64,000 bases of DNA from Poecilobothrus nobilitatus. Its lineage: Eukaryota; Arthropoda; Insecta; Diptera; Dolichopodidae. Position numbers and translations under genes: made by a program. Shown piece by piece: positions 49,780 to 60,199 of the stretch (its first letter is position 1; each line of letters opens with the position of its first letter). The DNA is taken from assembly GCA_947095535.1 (NCBI GenBank), contig OX352773.1, forward strand, positions 83,982,670-84,046,669. The letters are read 5' to 3'. The notes below the pieces were generated by a model. It worked only from the letters and a program-made list of their open reading frames with translations, had not been told where the DNA came from and searched no databases.

Positions 49780-50135
49780 TAAAGTATAGGGTATATTAAC
49801 TTGGGTGTGGAGTTTGTAACCATCAAAAGAAAGCGAATTAGATATGGACATGTATATATATTCTGAATCAGGATCACCTCCTGAGTCGATTTAACGATGT
49901 CCGTCTGTCCGTCCGTTCGCACGATAATTCAAAAACTAATAAAGCTATTTCGGTGAAATTTATATAGTAGGCTAATTACGAAAGGAAGGATCCAGAAATC
50001 TGCAGATGGTATTCATTCATCTGCATTTTCCTAGAAATCTGCAGATGGTAAATTTGGATTCAACTGCTGCGCAATGTATTTCATGCGCGCTTGGCGAATT
50101 AGTAGAGATACTTTGTTTGTTTGTGTGGTAAACTG
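49780..50135. repeat. Dispersed repeat resembling a higher-Diptera family
   Basis: TATAGGGTATATTAACTTGG, then TATTCTGAATCAGGA, GAGTCGATTTAACGATGTCC, the GTCTGTCCGTCCGT run, CGGTGAAATTTATATAG and TTTCATGCGCGCTTGGCGAA. I recall the same sequence order in repeats of muscoid and tephritid flies; this is from memory. CCTAGAAATCTGCAGATGGT is partly duplicated within it (about 49995-50050). Confidence 0.55.
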
Positions 50136-50149
50136 TTGTGTGGTTTGTT

Positions 50150-50935
50150 ACGATTACATCAGTTTTTGATCTTTTCTATTCTGCAAATGCTACGTCCCTC
50201 TCTGATGATAGATTAGCTATTGTAGGGCAAAAATATGGAATATAATCATCTCGAGGATTTACAGTTCGACGAGGAACATGTTGTTGGAAAAGGTCGGAAA
50301 TGCAATTATTTAGATGCACTACTGTTGAATTAATATCCGAATAGTTGTAAATCGAATTAAATGACATTTGCGTTGCATGTTCTAGAAGGTTGTTAACGTT
50401 ACATCGTTTATAATCACGAAATGTTTTCATTGCTTATATATGTGTTAGCTTTGTACGAAATATATAATAAATTATGGTGCTGCATGTGCTGCATGTGGGC
50501 TCAATGTATTGAGCACAAGTTTGAACGCCTCTAAACGAGCAAGAGTCGGATACGGAAAGTAAACACCACCTAATAACAGTAAGTGCTTTTCTGTTTTTAT
50601 TTCTAATAACATATATTCAACATCATCAGTTTGACTAGAACAAGCTATATTTTTCACTGGGATACCGAAACGAACATAGAATGCAACTCCACCTCCACGA
50701 ATCTAACGACCAGCCAGATCAAGTTTTGATCTATCATTTCGGTACAGCTTAAAGACAGGTATTTTTACACATTGCGAAGGAGTGTCGGGATCGAGTCATG
50801 TTTCTGATACAATTATAATGTGCACTTTAGTTTTTAATAAAACTGAACGAAGTACATCAATTTTAGGATATAAACTCCTAGCATTGATGTGAACTAAATT
50901 GATATTTAAATATTGGGTATTAAAGAAATATCACA
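50150..50935 (-). pseudogene. LINE-11: endonuclease fragment
   Basis: The minus strand from 50930 reads INLVHINARSLYPKIDVLRS, a VSET-like block, YRNDRSKLDLAGR, IRGGGVAFYVRFGIPVKNIA, YMLLEIKTEKHLLLLGGVYF and PYPTLARLEAF. After a deletion it resumes YKRCNVNNLLEHATQMSFNS and VHLNNCISDLFQQHVPRRT. It is the N-terminal endonuclease half joined to the linker; the GDFN core is deleted. Confidence 0.72.
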
Positions 50936-51099
50936 CAATCTCGACTGAACAGTAAGAGTGTTAAATTGTTCATGGAGAATCATCTGACCTTCGCATTGAA
51001 TACGCAGAAAAGAGAAAAAAAAAAAATTAAGTAAAGAAAAATACGATAAAGTAATTGGAATTATTCAGGTGTAGGGTATTAATAAGTCGGTTGCATCGA

Positions 51100-51530
51100 T
51101 TTGTTTTTATTAGTTTTGATATCAATGGTTTTCTAAGAGCAGTACGGCCATGAAAATTAGATGGTCGTAATACGTTTTGTACCGTTTCATTAGAAAACGT
51201 TTTCCCAAAATCTCTTCTAACCTCAGCAGCTAATTTTGATGCACTTAATTTTAGATTTATTTTAATTTTCTTACAATTAAACGTTTTTCAGATTCTGTAA
51301 ACTTTTGCGAACGACTGTGATTTGTTTGCAATTTTTCCAGTGGTTTTGCACTTGTAAATAACGCTTTTAATAGTTGATAATACTCTTTTAACATAATTAC
51401 TTATTTCTTTGTACATAAAACCTTCTTTTTTTAATTTTATTATTATTTTTCTTTCTGCATCAGTCGTTTCCTTTCCTTTCCCATTTTTAATCACAAATAA
51501 AAAAATTAATATTAAATAATGCACACTAAA
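51100..51530 (-). pseudogene. Tc1-type transposase, DNA-binding part
   Basis: The minus strand reads GKGKETTDAERKIIIKLKKE, GFMYKEISNYVKRVLSTIKS and VIYKCKTTGKIANKSQS. This is the paired-type helix-turn-helix start of Tc1 transposases. Then come RDFGKTFSNETVQNVLR-like and HGRTALRKPLI-like text up to insertion A. The frame breaks near 51290. Confidence 0.75.
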
Positions 51531-51711
51531 TCACTTGAAAATTTATTGAATGACTAATAACGTAATGAATTTAATAAATTATTGCATCTGCATAAAATAT
51601 TAAAAGATAACAGTGATCTTGATTGTAAACTATTGAAATTGCAGCTGCATTTTTATAAGCAATTAGATTAGATGAATACTGTTTTGTTATGAATTTACTT
51701 CAGTTTATTTT

Positions 51712-53155
51712 TGTTACTAGCAGGAATAGCCGGCGTTGCCCGGAGTATTTTGTTTGCTGTATGAAATAAAACTTATTAACTTTTTTTTTGCGTTAATATA
51801 ATTTAATTAATATAGATAACTTATTACTATGCATTTACAGATGCTGGTAGTTAATATTTTACTTTTTATTACATTTAATTACATTTCATTAAATTTTTTT
51901 TAGCAAATTGAATAAACAGAGAGAAGAATTAGAGACAATTCGTTTACCAAAAATCTTTAAAGGAATCTATTGAGTACACAATTACGGCGAAGTGAGTTTT
52001 CACAATATTAACGAATTACCGAAACATAAAATCGCATTTGAATTATAAAAGACCATAATGTAATACATTTCTTTTCATAAGTAATGTCACTTCATGTTTT
52101 TATGAATTATCCTTTTAAGGACATTTTGAAAAATTTGCTATTAGTGTCACTCTTTCCGACCGTCAGTTTACAAAACTTATTCACTGTTTAATAAAGAGTA
52201 ATGAAATATTAAGCATGCATAGTTCTCTTAATAAGCAATGTTATAGAACAACTTTTTTATGTAGGCTCACCGTTACAGCACCTACAGCTCTTCAAATTTT
52301 GAAAAAACTTCTTTTTAAATGCATACATCTCAGCTTCTGTTTAACATATTTTTTATATAAAAAATACAGGATGGTTTTTTACCTTTATAAATCAACCAGA
52401 TTTTTTTTTCGTTAACTTTTTCTAATATATAATTATGTTTTCAAATTGATATTGAATAAGGCTAAAAATATGTGTAAGAAGTGTATATGGATAAGAATGT
52501 TAAGTTTTCTGTTCTTTAAATATGTATATCCTCATTCTTGATTAAATGCTGTACAGAAATGTGAATATGTTTTCTAATTTAATTGATGGTGTTTATAGTA
52601 TTTTTAAACATACGTACATTATGCATATATTATGTACATATTCCAATGATATTTTTTGGGAAATATGTTATACACATACATCTTATATAACCTAGTGAGC
52701 TTTTCTGCTAAAGAGCAAGAATTTTGCCAATTTTCAAATCAATTGATTAAACCTTTTACGCAAGACAACAGAAAAATTTAATGAACTTCATTCGGCTCTC
52801 GTGCCCAAACGGGTTACCGGTACTTCATAAAAATTTGTCACAGGCTTTTTTTCAGACTATAAAACCACGATACATAATTGGACATAAATCGGAAATAAAA
52901 AATTTTTTGGAAGCCGGCCGGCCGAATCCGGGTAACATATTACATCCAAATTTTGGGCGGGGCTAAGAAGAACATTTGTACAAATTTTCAACTCAATCGA
53001 TCAAACCATTTAGGCAGGACAGCGAAAAAACGAAAAAGCTTTAAATGACTCTCGGGCCGCAATTGGTTAATGAACCGAAACACGATAGGTTGCAATCGGA
53101 CTGGTGGTTTTTCGTGAAAAGTGCACAAACAAACAAACAAACAGAATTTCTTTAG
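51712..53155. mobile_element. Insertion B in the Tc1 element
   Basis: It begins near ATAGCCGGCGTTGCCCGGAG and ends at CAAACAAACAAACAAACAGA. It contains family D repeat (52095-52440) and two diverged internal units (about 52725-52830 and 52975-53090), both with CAATxGATxAAACC and GGCTCTCGTGCC/ACTCTCGGGCCGC. No intact ORF. It looks like the non-coding part of a retroelement or a Helitron-like unit, but I cannot classify it. Confidence 0.45.
52095..52440 (+). repeat. Dispersed repeat family D, copy 1
   Basis: It shares TTGCTATTAGTGTCACTC, TTTACAAAACTTATTCACTG, GAACAACTTTTTTATGTAGG, AGCTCTTCAAATTTTGAAAA and AAATGCATACATCTC, in order, with 59545-59900. Confidence 0.75.
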
Positions 53156-53507
53156 ATTACCATTAATTCTAATTTTAAATATAAAAAAAAATTTTGTTTT
53201 TATTTATTATAAAAAACCAAATAATAAAAAAATTTTTTGATTAATAATTGGTTATAATTATTGGTAAATTCTGGATGAAAAACTGTTGAGAATAATATTA
53301 TGTGGTAAAGACGAATACTTTTTTGACTCACTGTAAATAAATAAAACATCCTAATAAAAGTTTGTGAGAGTTGTAATTTAAAAAAAAACTTCAGATAAAT
53401 TTTTTCATTCAAAATCACGGCTAGATTAATTTAATATTGTTTACATAATAATTTAAATAATTTCTTATTAATATTTTAATATTTTATTATATATTTAATT
53501 ATATATT

Positions 53508-53790
53508 GGGGCCTCGATAGCCTTAGTGGTTAAGCACATGGCTTATTAACCGAAGGAGTGTGGGTTTAAAACCTGCACAGGTAGCAAGTTTTTTTAATTG
53601 AAAACAAATGCCCCTTGCTACCAAATATAGCGTAAATATATAATATAAACAAAATAAATAATATTAGTGTATAATTTAAATGTATTCGATCTATTATAAT
53701 GGCCTTAGTAGCCAATGGTTTTGTAATACATATTGCAATATCCTATGTGATTTGTAATATTAATATAAATAAAATAAAATAAATTAATTT
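53508..53790 (+). mobile_element. tRNA-derived SINE family 1, copy 3
   Basis: The head GGGGCCTCGATAGCCTTAGT holds the A box. GGAGTGTGGGTTTAAAACCT is the B-box region, with the consensus TTCGA changed to TTAAA. The body has GCCCCTTGCTACCAAATATA, and a tail of AATATAAATAAAATAAAA type follows. It matches copies at 38.0-38.7 kb in the opposite orientation. Confidence 0.82.
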
Positions 53791-53799
53791 ATATTATAA

Positions 53800-55890
53800 A
53801 ATTTTTTACGAAATTACATTTTGATAACCCAATATCAAACATATCAAATAAAGCCTTCTATATACTGAAAGTATATAAAGAACTTATAAAGTTATAAGGA
53901 AATATTTTCAAGGTTTAAATTTGGATTTCTACAGCGTACACACGTCATTTAACGACAACAGATATTTAACAGCTGTAGAAATTTTGTAAACAAAATCATT
54001 TATATTCTGTGCTAATTAAGAAGTTTATTTTTCAATAAATCTTTTTGTATATTTAATAAAAAGGGAATCAAAAATTTTTAATAATTAATAAAATAATAAA
54101 ATTTATAAATAATTATATAAAATGCTGTAAAATAATAACAACAAAAAACTTATCAAAAATAAAGAGAATCCAATAGATATACAATTTTTTCGTTTTTCTA
54201 GGAACGAAAATTTTATTAAAATTTGAAAAACAAAGTACCAAAGGGAAGATAATTTTAAAAGAAAGATAATTTTAACTACGTAGAATCTGAGATATATACA
54301 TCTGAAAATAGGCAATTTTGAGGAGCTGTAACTCTAGAATCCTATACAACTAAAAGAAACCGTTAACACACGTAAAAATATATTGCTGGAGCTTTAATTG
54401 TGGGTTACAACAACATACATATTTCCTATTATGGTGTTATAACCCACTATGGTGGTACAAAACTCAATAATGGGCTTATGACCTGTGGGACTATAACATG
54501 TCACCTAACTATCATAGTTTAAAAAAGAAAAATATTTTCATTTTGACTTCTTTGTAATATAACATGCATATATAACATTTCTTTGATATAAATTAATAAA
54601 ATTTTTAATAATTTTTTTAATAAATTTATTGTTTTGTAATAAATATTTAAAATTAATAAATAAATTAAATTTAAAATAATTATCCCAAAAACAATATACT
54701 TGTATATATGTTAATGACAAAAATAATATTAAGAGTGTCTCTTAAACTTATTATTGTCTCTTAATTAAAATTCGAGTAAAATTTTTGTAGTAAATATTTG
54801 AAAATGTTTTAGAACATGTGTTTTTTTTTTAGCACATATTGACTTTTAGCATGTATTGACTGTGCTTATTAAAAGGATTTTTTTAGTAAATATTTTTTAC
54901 TAAAAAGGGGAAACGCTTTATTTCTCAATTTTGTATATTTCGCTTCCCCTTTTTCTTGCACAATTTATCTGTTATATGATTTTAATATTATTTATAAGTA
55001 ACTTCTATATACCTTATATAATTAAATTTAAAATCAGAATCACTAAAATTTCGTGGTAACGTTAGTTTATATAAAAAAAAAAACATATGTTGTTGTTGAA
55101 GTTTTATTTTTAAGATTAAAAATGCATAGGTTTTTAATAATTAATTTAAAAAATATATAAAAATCCTGAGAATAGTCACTTTTACTAATAGAAAAGATTT
55201 ATTTAAATGTCAATAATTTTAAATACCGGCTTTTAAAGATATTTTAATTTAGTTTAGTGTATATCTTTTAAAAATATCAATAAATAATGAGTTAATTAAT
55301 ATTTAAAAGAATAGTTAGCTCACAAAATCTTTAATTAAAGTAGTTTAATAGTAGATATTCAAGAATATTTAAAATTTTTAATTGTTTTTGTTGCGAATTA
55401 TTAAAATCATTATTTATTGAAATTTTGCTATGACATTTAATGATGATTTTCTTTGATGGTATACGTCTATATGTATTTTAATATGAACTAAGTTCAATGA
55501 ATTTTTATTTGAAATCTTCAGTATTTTTATATTAGAATAATTAGCTATCTAATTGTAGAATAATTAGATACCGGTATATTACAATACATTCATACATCAT
55601 ATAAACATAAACATAGATAAAATTAGAGGATAATGCAGAAAATTTTACTAATAATAAACATTTTTTATTTAAAATAAACCGTAGACAATATATATCATTA
55701 TACTGTTTTTTTTTTTTATTAGTAAGGATATTAGGACCCAAAGATTAATAAATATATAGCAAAAAGAAATAATAAAATATAAAAATAAGAGTTTTTTTTA
55801 CTCATAAGTAATTATTAATGTATTAATAATGTATGTATGTATGTATTGGTGACATATAGTTTTTTGTTTCTGTAAAGCTGCAGCGATTTT
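53800..55890. other. AT-rich gene-free stretch
   Basis: No gene seen. It includes an inverted partial match to 60.1 kb (CGTTAACACACGTAAAAATA at 54361) and an irregular repeat of TATGGTGGT/TATGGTGTT units at 54400-54505. Confidence 0.5.
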
Positions 55891-55900
55891 TCACAACATT

Positions 55901-55984
55901 ATCTAAGTATTAACCGCGCCCGACGTTGCTTAACTTCGGTGATCAGACAAGAACCGGTGTATTCAACGTGGTATGGTCGTTAGC
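55901..55984 (-). pseudogene. 5S rRNA-derived fragment
   Basis: The minus strand reads GCTAACGACCATACCACGTT, then GAATACACCGGTTCTTGTCT, GATCACCGAAGTTAAGCAAC, GTCGGGCGCGGTTAATACTT and AGAT. This is the first 84 or so of the 120 nt of insect 5S rRNA with few changes. The last third, with most of the C box of the internal promoter, is replaced by unrelated sequence. It could be a 5S pseudogene or the head of a 5S-derived SINE. Confidence 0.9.
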
Positions 55985-55989
55985 AAGAG

Positions 55990-58430
55990 TTATTTATGTA
56001 GATAAAAAATAATGGATTTGATAACAGGAAGAAATGTAATGTTAGGATTTATTTTTATATTGAATTCTAAATAAAAGTATTGCTTTTAAGAAAAATTTTT
56101 ATTCTTCTTTTTTTCAGTAATAAGTAAAATACATGTTGAAGTTTTTACAGTTTGTTGTTTTTGTAATGACAAAATTTGATAATAATAACGCTTATTCTTC
56201 CGATGTTTGTCATTTGATAATATAAATAGTTTTTGAAATTATCGGTAAAATTAAATTTTTCATTGGACTAGATATTTTTCATATAACTATGTAATAACAA
56301 GGATGTCAAATGACATTTTTGTTACGTTCATACTATATTTTATGAAATTTGTGCAATACAAATTTTAAGTCATTTGACAATTATACTCATGGTGTGAACT
56401 GTGAAGTAACCTTAAGTGTTTTTCTACCTCTTAATAAACATCTGTAATACCTGCATTGAATTTTTTTTAAATTTTTTTAGAACATGTTTAGTTTTAGTTT
56501 TGCTATAATTTTGATAACGAACTTATATAGGATTTGTATATTCGTAAGTTAAGAATAGAAAATAAGCTTAAAAAAGCCTTGTTATAAATTATATAATATT
56601 TGATTATTGAAGAATATTTTAGAATCTTTGGTATAAAATTGCTATAGAAGAGAATATATTTATTTATCTCAACTTATCCATTCGTTTGAACGTTTTATTC
56701 TTGGAGAATATTTTCGGAATGATGTAATTTACAATATTTATTAATTTTTGTGTATGAATATTTCCTCTTACTAATTGAAATTATTTTCACTCTCTCTTAA
56801 ATTATATTTATTCATGAACATTGACAGTAAAACCTCACACTCCTATATACTTTTAGGTATATATTAAAATTTGACTGTTTTCATTCATATACATACTTAG
56901 TTTTCACTTTAATCTTTTTCAGACAATTCTCTCGTGAGTTTTTATAACTATAAATTATATTTTACCTTATGTTTATTACTGGGAATGTATTGATGTATAT
57001 ATAGAATAATTTCTTAATGTATACACAAAACATAGATAACTATTTATACATATGAATATCCGTATAAAAAAAAAGGAAAAATAAAAGTAAAGAACAACGG
57101 AAAATTCATTCACTTTCATTTTAATAAAAAATTTATTTAAATAAATGTAAAATTTATTTATCAATTGTGAATATTAACTAATTCACAATAGTAAGTATCA
57201 CAATGAATAGAAATAAGGAATAAGGAAAAAACAAATACAATAAAATATTTGAACGTGTATTTTGTTTTTCAATTTAGAACTTTATATATGTGTATTTTAT
57301 TTTTGTTTTGTTTTTGGTCTTCAGTGTACCCAGTGAAATTATTGAAGACGGTTCTATATGGCGGGTTCAATTTTGTAAAAAAAAAATTTAATTTTAATTT
57401 TACATCTTTTAGTTTTTCTTTTGTTACTATAAACTGTTCAAAAAGTTTTTGTGCAATAAAAACGTAAAAAATTATTCAGTTAAATACAGATATACACGTC
57501 AAAGAATTTAGTTATGAAAAGTAAATATTTTTATTATAGTTATATAGTAAATGTTAAACCAAATAAAAATATTTTGACCTAAATAAAAAAGTGGTGCATG
57601 ATAATTTAGTAATAACTAATAAGGATTAAACATTATAGAATTTAACATGTAATATCATCCTAAAAGTATGCAATAATCTATTAAATATGTACGGGGAATT
57701 TTTTTATTTGAGTCCTTAAAAAAAATGCGTAATAGATAAATAATAAAAATAAAATTAATATCTTTTCCATATATATAGAATGAATTAAATGTTTATTAAA
57801 AATAAGAGTATATATTTATTTATTATTATTAATTGAATAGGTACAAAAGAATGTAAACAGATTATAATTCAACAAAACTCGACTATTACTATTTAAATAT
57901 TTAACAAAAAATAAATAAAAATTAATCTACATGAATTAAAGTAATTAAAGATATAAAAATTAATTAAACATAAAATAAATAATCTGTATGGGATAGAAAA
58001 ATTGCTAACATTCTATGATATATAAATTTATTTTTATTTATATTAAATAAAATTTTGCAATTAAAAATTGAATTGTAAATAAATTTCAATTAGAAAAAAA
58101 ATTAAATTTTAATAACAATATATTAGAATAAAATTGGAATACAATAAATGATTGGATTAAATTAAATATAAAAGGTTTGTTATATTTTTATATGTTTATA
58201 TTAAAATAAATTGTTGATAAAAAAAAACGGTGCTCTTGAATCGTTTTTGCACATGGTATTCATTTAAAGGATCACTTAAAGAACTTCTGACATTAGCTAA
58301 CGTTTTGTTAAAAGTTAATTTTTCAGTGAGGGGTATGAATATGTGCATCTTTTTTAGTATTTTGACCTAAAAAGGCTATACAAAATCTTTAACCTAAACT
58401 AAAAAGGCTGCTTTATTTTCCTAAGGCAGG
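55990..58430. other. AT-rich gene-free stretch
   Basis: No gene or classified repeat seen; open frames here are short and low-complexity. Confidence 0.5.
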
Positions 58431-58434
58431 TGGG

Positions 58435-58570
58435 AATCTTCCAAAGACATAAAGAATTTCCCCTTGGTAGTGTCAGATTCTTACTGACAAAAACCCACGT
58501 CCCCCTTTAGCCAATATAATGGGATGAAACCCTTACCTGCGAACGCAGTATATTGGCTAGGGAGTAGGAA
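58435..58570 (-). repeat. GC-richer island, possibly a third SINE-like unit
   Basis: The minus strand has AGCCAATATACTGCGTTCGC, CATTATATTGGCTAAAGGGG and GTCAGTAAGAATCTGACACT (a short hairpin). It lies about 110 bp from the SINE at 58670 and has a similar base composition. Box A and B are not clear. Confidence 0.35.
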
Positions 58571-58671
58571 AAAAGGCTGCTTAGTGACTCAAAATCATAG
58601 AATCTTAAAGAAACAGGCGAGAATTTATCATTTAAGCAATTTTATATAAAGATAGAAATTTTTTTTTAGAA

Positions 58672-58861
58672 TTTTTTTTTTAATGCATTTCTCTGCCACA
58701 TAAATGAGGACAGGAAATTACACAGCCTTTCCTGTTCAGGTGTGGCTGTAAATGTCGTAAGGGGAATAACTCTTACGACTTCTGTGGAATTCGAACAAAC
58801 ACTCCCTCGGTGTTTACAGCGTATTATATACGCTCTTACCCACTAGGCCACCGAAGCTCCC
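58672..58861 (-). mobile_element. tRNA-derived SINE family 2, copy 2
   Basis: The minus strand has the head GAGCTTCGGTGGCCTAGTGG, the body CTGTAAACACCGAGGGAGTG, a decayed B box GTTCGAATTCCACAG and TTACAGCCACACCTGAACAG, then a poly-A tail. It is nearly the same unit as 37631-37822. Confidence 0.85.
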
Positions 58862-58869
58862 TTAGAATT

Positions 58870-59540
58870 ATATTTGCGAAATTGTTTTAGTTTAACACTT
58901 TTCACTTTTATTCTTCTTATTTGAGAGAAAATAAAACAATAGAAACAGTTTTTCCACTTTAATTTAGAAGAAAACACTTGCATTGTCTTTCTCCATCAGA
59001 TCCTTGGGATCAAAAAAGAACATTTAGAAATAAAAAGGAATGAAATCTTTTGTACACAAAAAACATTGGATAAAAAAAAATAATTTAATTTTTTATTTAT
59101 ATAAAATTAACAACAAAGAGGTTGGTCAAATTTAAATAAAAAAAAAACATGAAAGACCTTACCAAATATGAAGATGTTAGTTCTTTATTCTTTAATAATG
59201 GGATTCTAATTCAATTCTTTTATAATGGGTGTTAATCAGACCATAGCGGTTTACCTTTTCAATTCAAATTGAGAACAAACAATTTAAAATTGGAAATAAA
59301 AATTTAAAAAGCAAATCTCTTTTAAAGTCAGGGTTTAAGTTTGACCAAATAAAATCAGTAGCATTATTACATTAGATTTAATGGACTAAGTCTGAGCAAT
59401 CGATGAGACAAAAAAAAATGATTTTATTAAAAAACTTCGTCAATTGAAGTCATGATCTAACTATTTGACCTTTAAGTAAAAGAAACTAACTACCTTTGCT
59501 TTTACCTACTACTATCTTTGTTTTTTTTATTCATATAAAA
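58870..59540. other. AT-rich spacer
   Basis: No gene seen. Confidence 0.5.
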
Positions 59541-59544
59541 AATG

Positions 59545-59900
59545 TACAACAATTTATTTTTAGCACATTACAAAAAAATTTTTAAAAAAATGTGCTTATT
59601 AGTTTCACTCTGTCCGTTCGTCCGTCTGTTTACAAAACTTTTACACCGTTAAAGATAGAGAAAAAAAATTTTAACCATGTGTAGGTCACATAAAAAAAAT
59701 AATTTTGTGGAACAACTTTTTCATGTAGCCCCACCCATTACGGAGCTACAGCCCCTCAAACTTTGAAAAAGCCCTATTTTTAAATGCATATATCTTATGT
59801 TCTGCTTAAGATTTTTTCAATCTGAAAACGTCAACGAACGGGTATTTTTTTTTTACTTTGTAAATTAATAACAAAATTATACAATTTTTGTAAATTTAGT
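59545..59900 (+). repeat. Dispersed repeat family D, copy 2
   Basis: It contains GTCCGTTCGTCCGTCTGTTT, ACTTTTACACCGTTAAAGAT, GTGGAACAACTTTTTCATGT, GGAGCTACAGCCCCTCAAAC and AAATGCATATATCTTATGTT, parallel to the copy in insertion B. Family-like sequence continues to about 60200, with CTTTTACGTGTGTTAACG at about 60145. Confidence 0.75.
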
Positions 59901-60199
59901 ATTTAAATTTACCGTTATGTGAAAACCACATTTTGCATGAAATTTCTTTTTTCATAACTCCGGCACGCCTTTAGATAGGGACCTGAAATTTTCAGACAAG
60001 AAAGAACTTTTAGAATTAGTATAAGTTTCCTCAGAAAATATTTTGGTAGCACCCCTTCTTTAAGAGTTATTACGCCTCAAAAATTGAAAACCTGTAAAAA
60101 TTTTTCTTCGGCAAGACATGAAATTTAAAGGTTCAATAATATACTTTTACGTGTGTTAACGTAGGTCAAAAATGTCCTATTTTCACGTTTTTTCTTATT

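Larger units (their letters stand above)
49769..51078 (-). mobile_element. Insertion A in the Tc1 element (composite)
   Basis: It is bounded by ATACCCTACACTT on the left and GGTGTAGGGTAT on the right, which are inverted. It breaks the Tc1 transposase between DNA-binding and catalytic halves. The left 280 bp hold a repeat with GAGTCGATTTAACGATGTCC and GTCTGTCCGTCCGT; the middle holds a LINE endonuclease fragment (50150-50930). Confidence 0.6.
48896..53334 (-). mobile_element. Tc1-like element with matching TIRs, carrying two later insertions
   Basis: The left end ACAGTGAGTCAAAAAAGTAT (48896 on) and the right end, whose reverse complement begins ACAGTGAGTCAAAAAAGTAT at 53334, are identical over the first 30 or so bases (through TCGTCTTTAC). 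The transposase is antisense. Insertions at about 49770-51078 and 51712-53150 expand it to 4.4 kb from an original 1.6 kb or so. Confidence 0.85.

Noticed and set aside
57249..57467. 72-codon Phe-rich frame
   Set aside because: Low-complexity translation of T-rich DNA, without a credible start context or domain.
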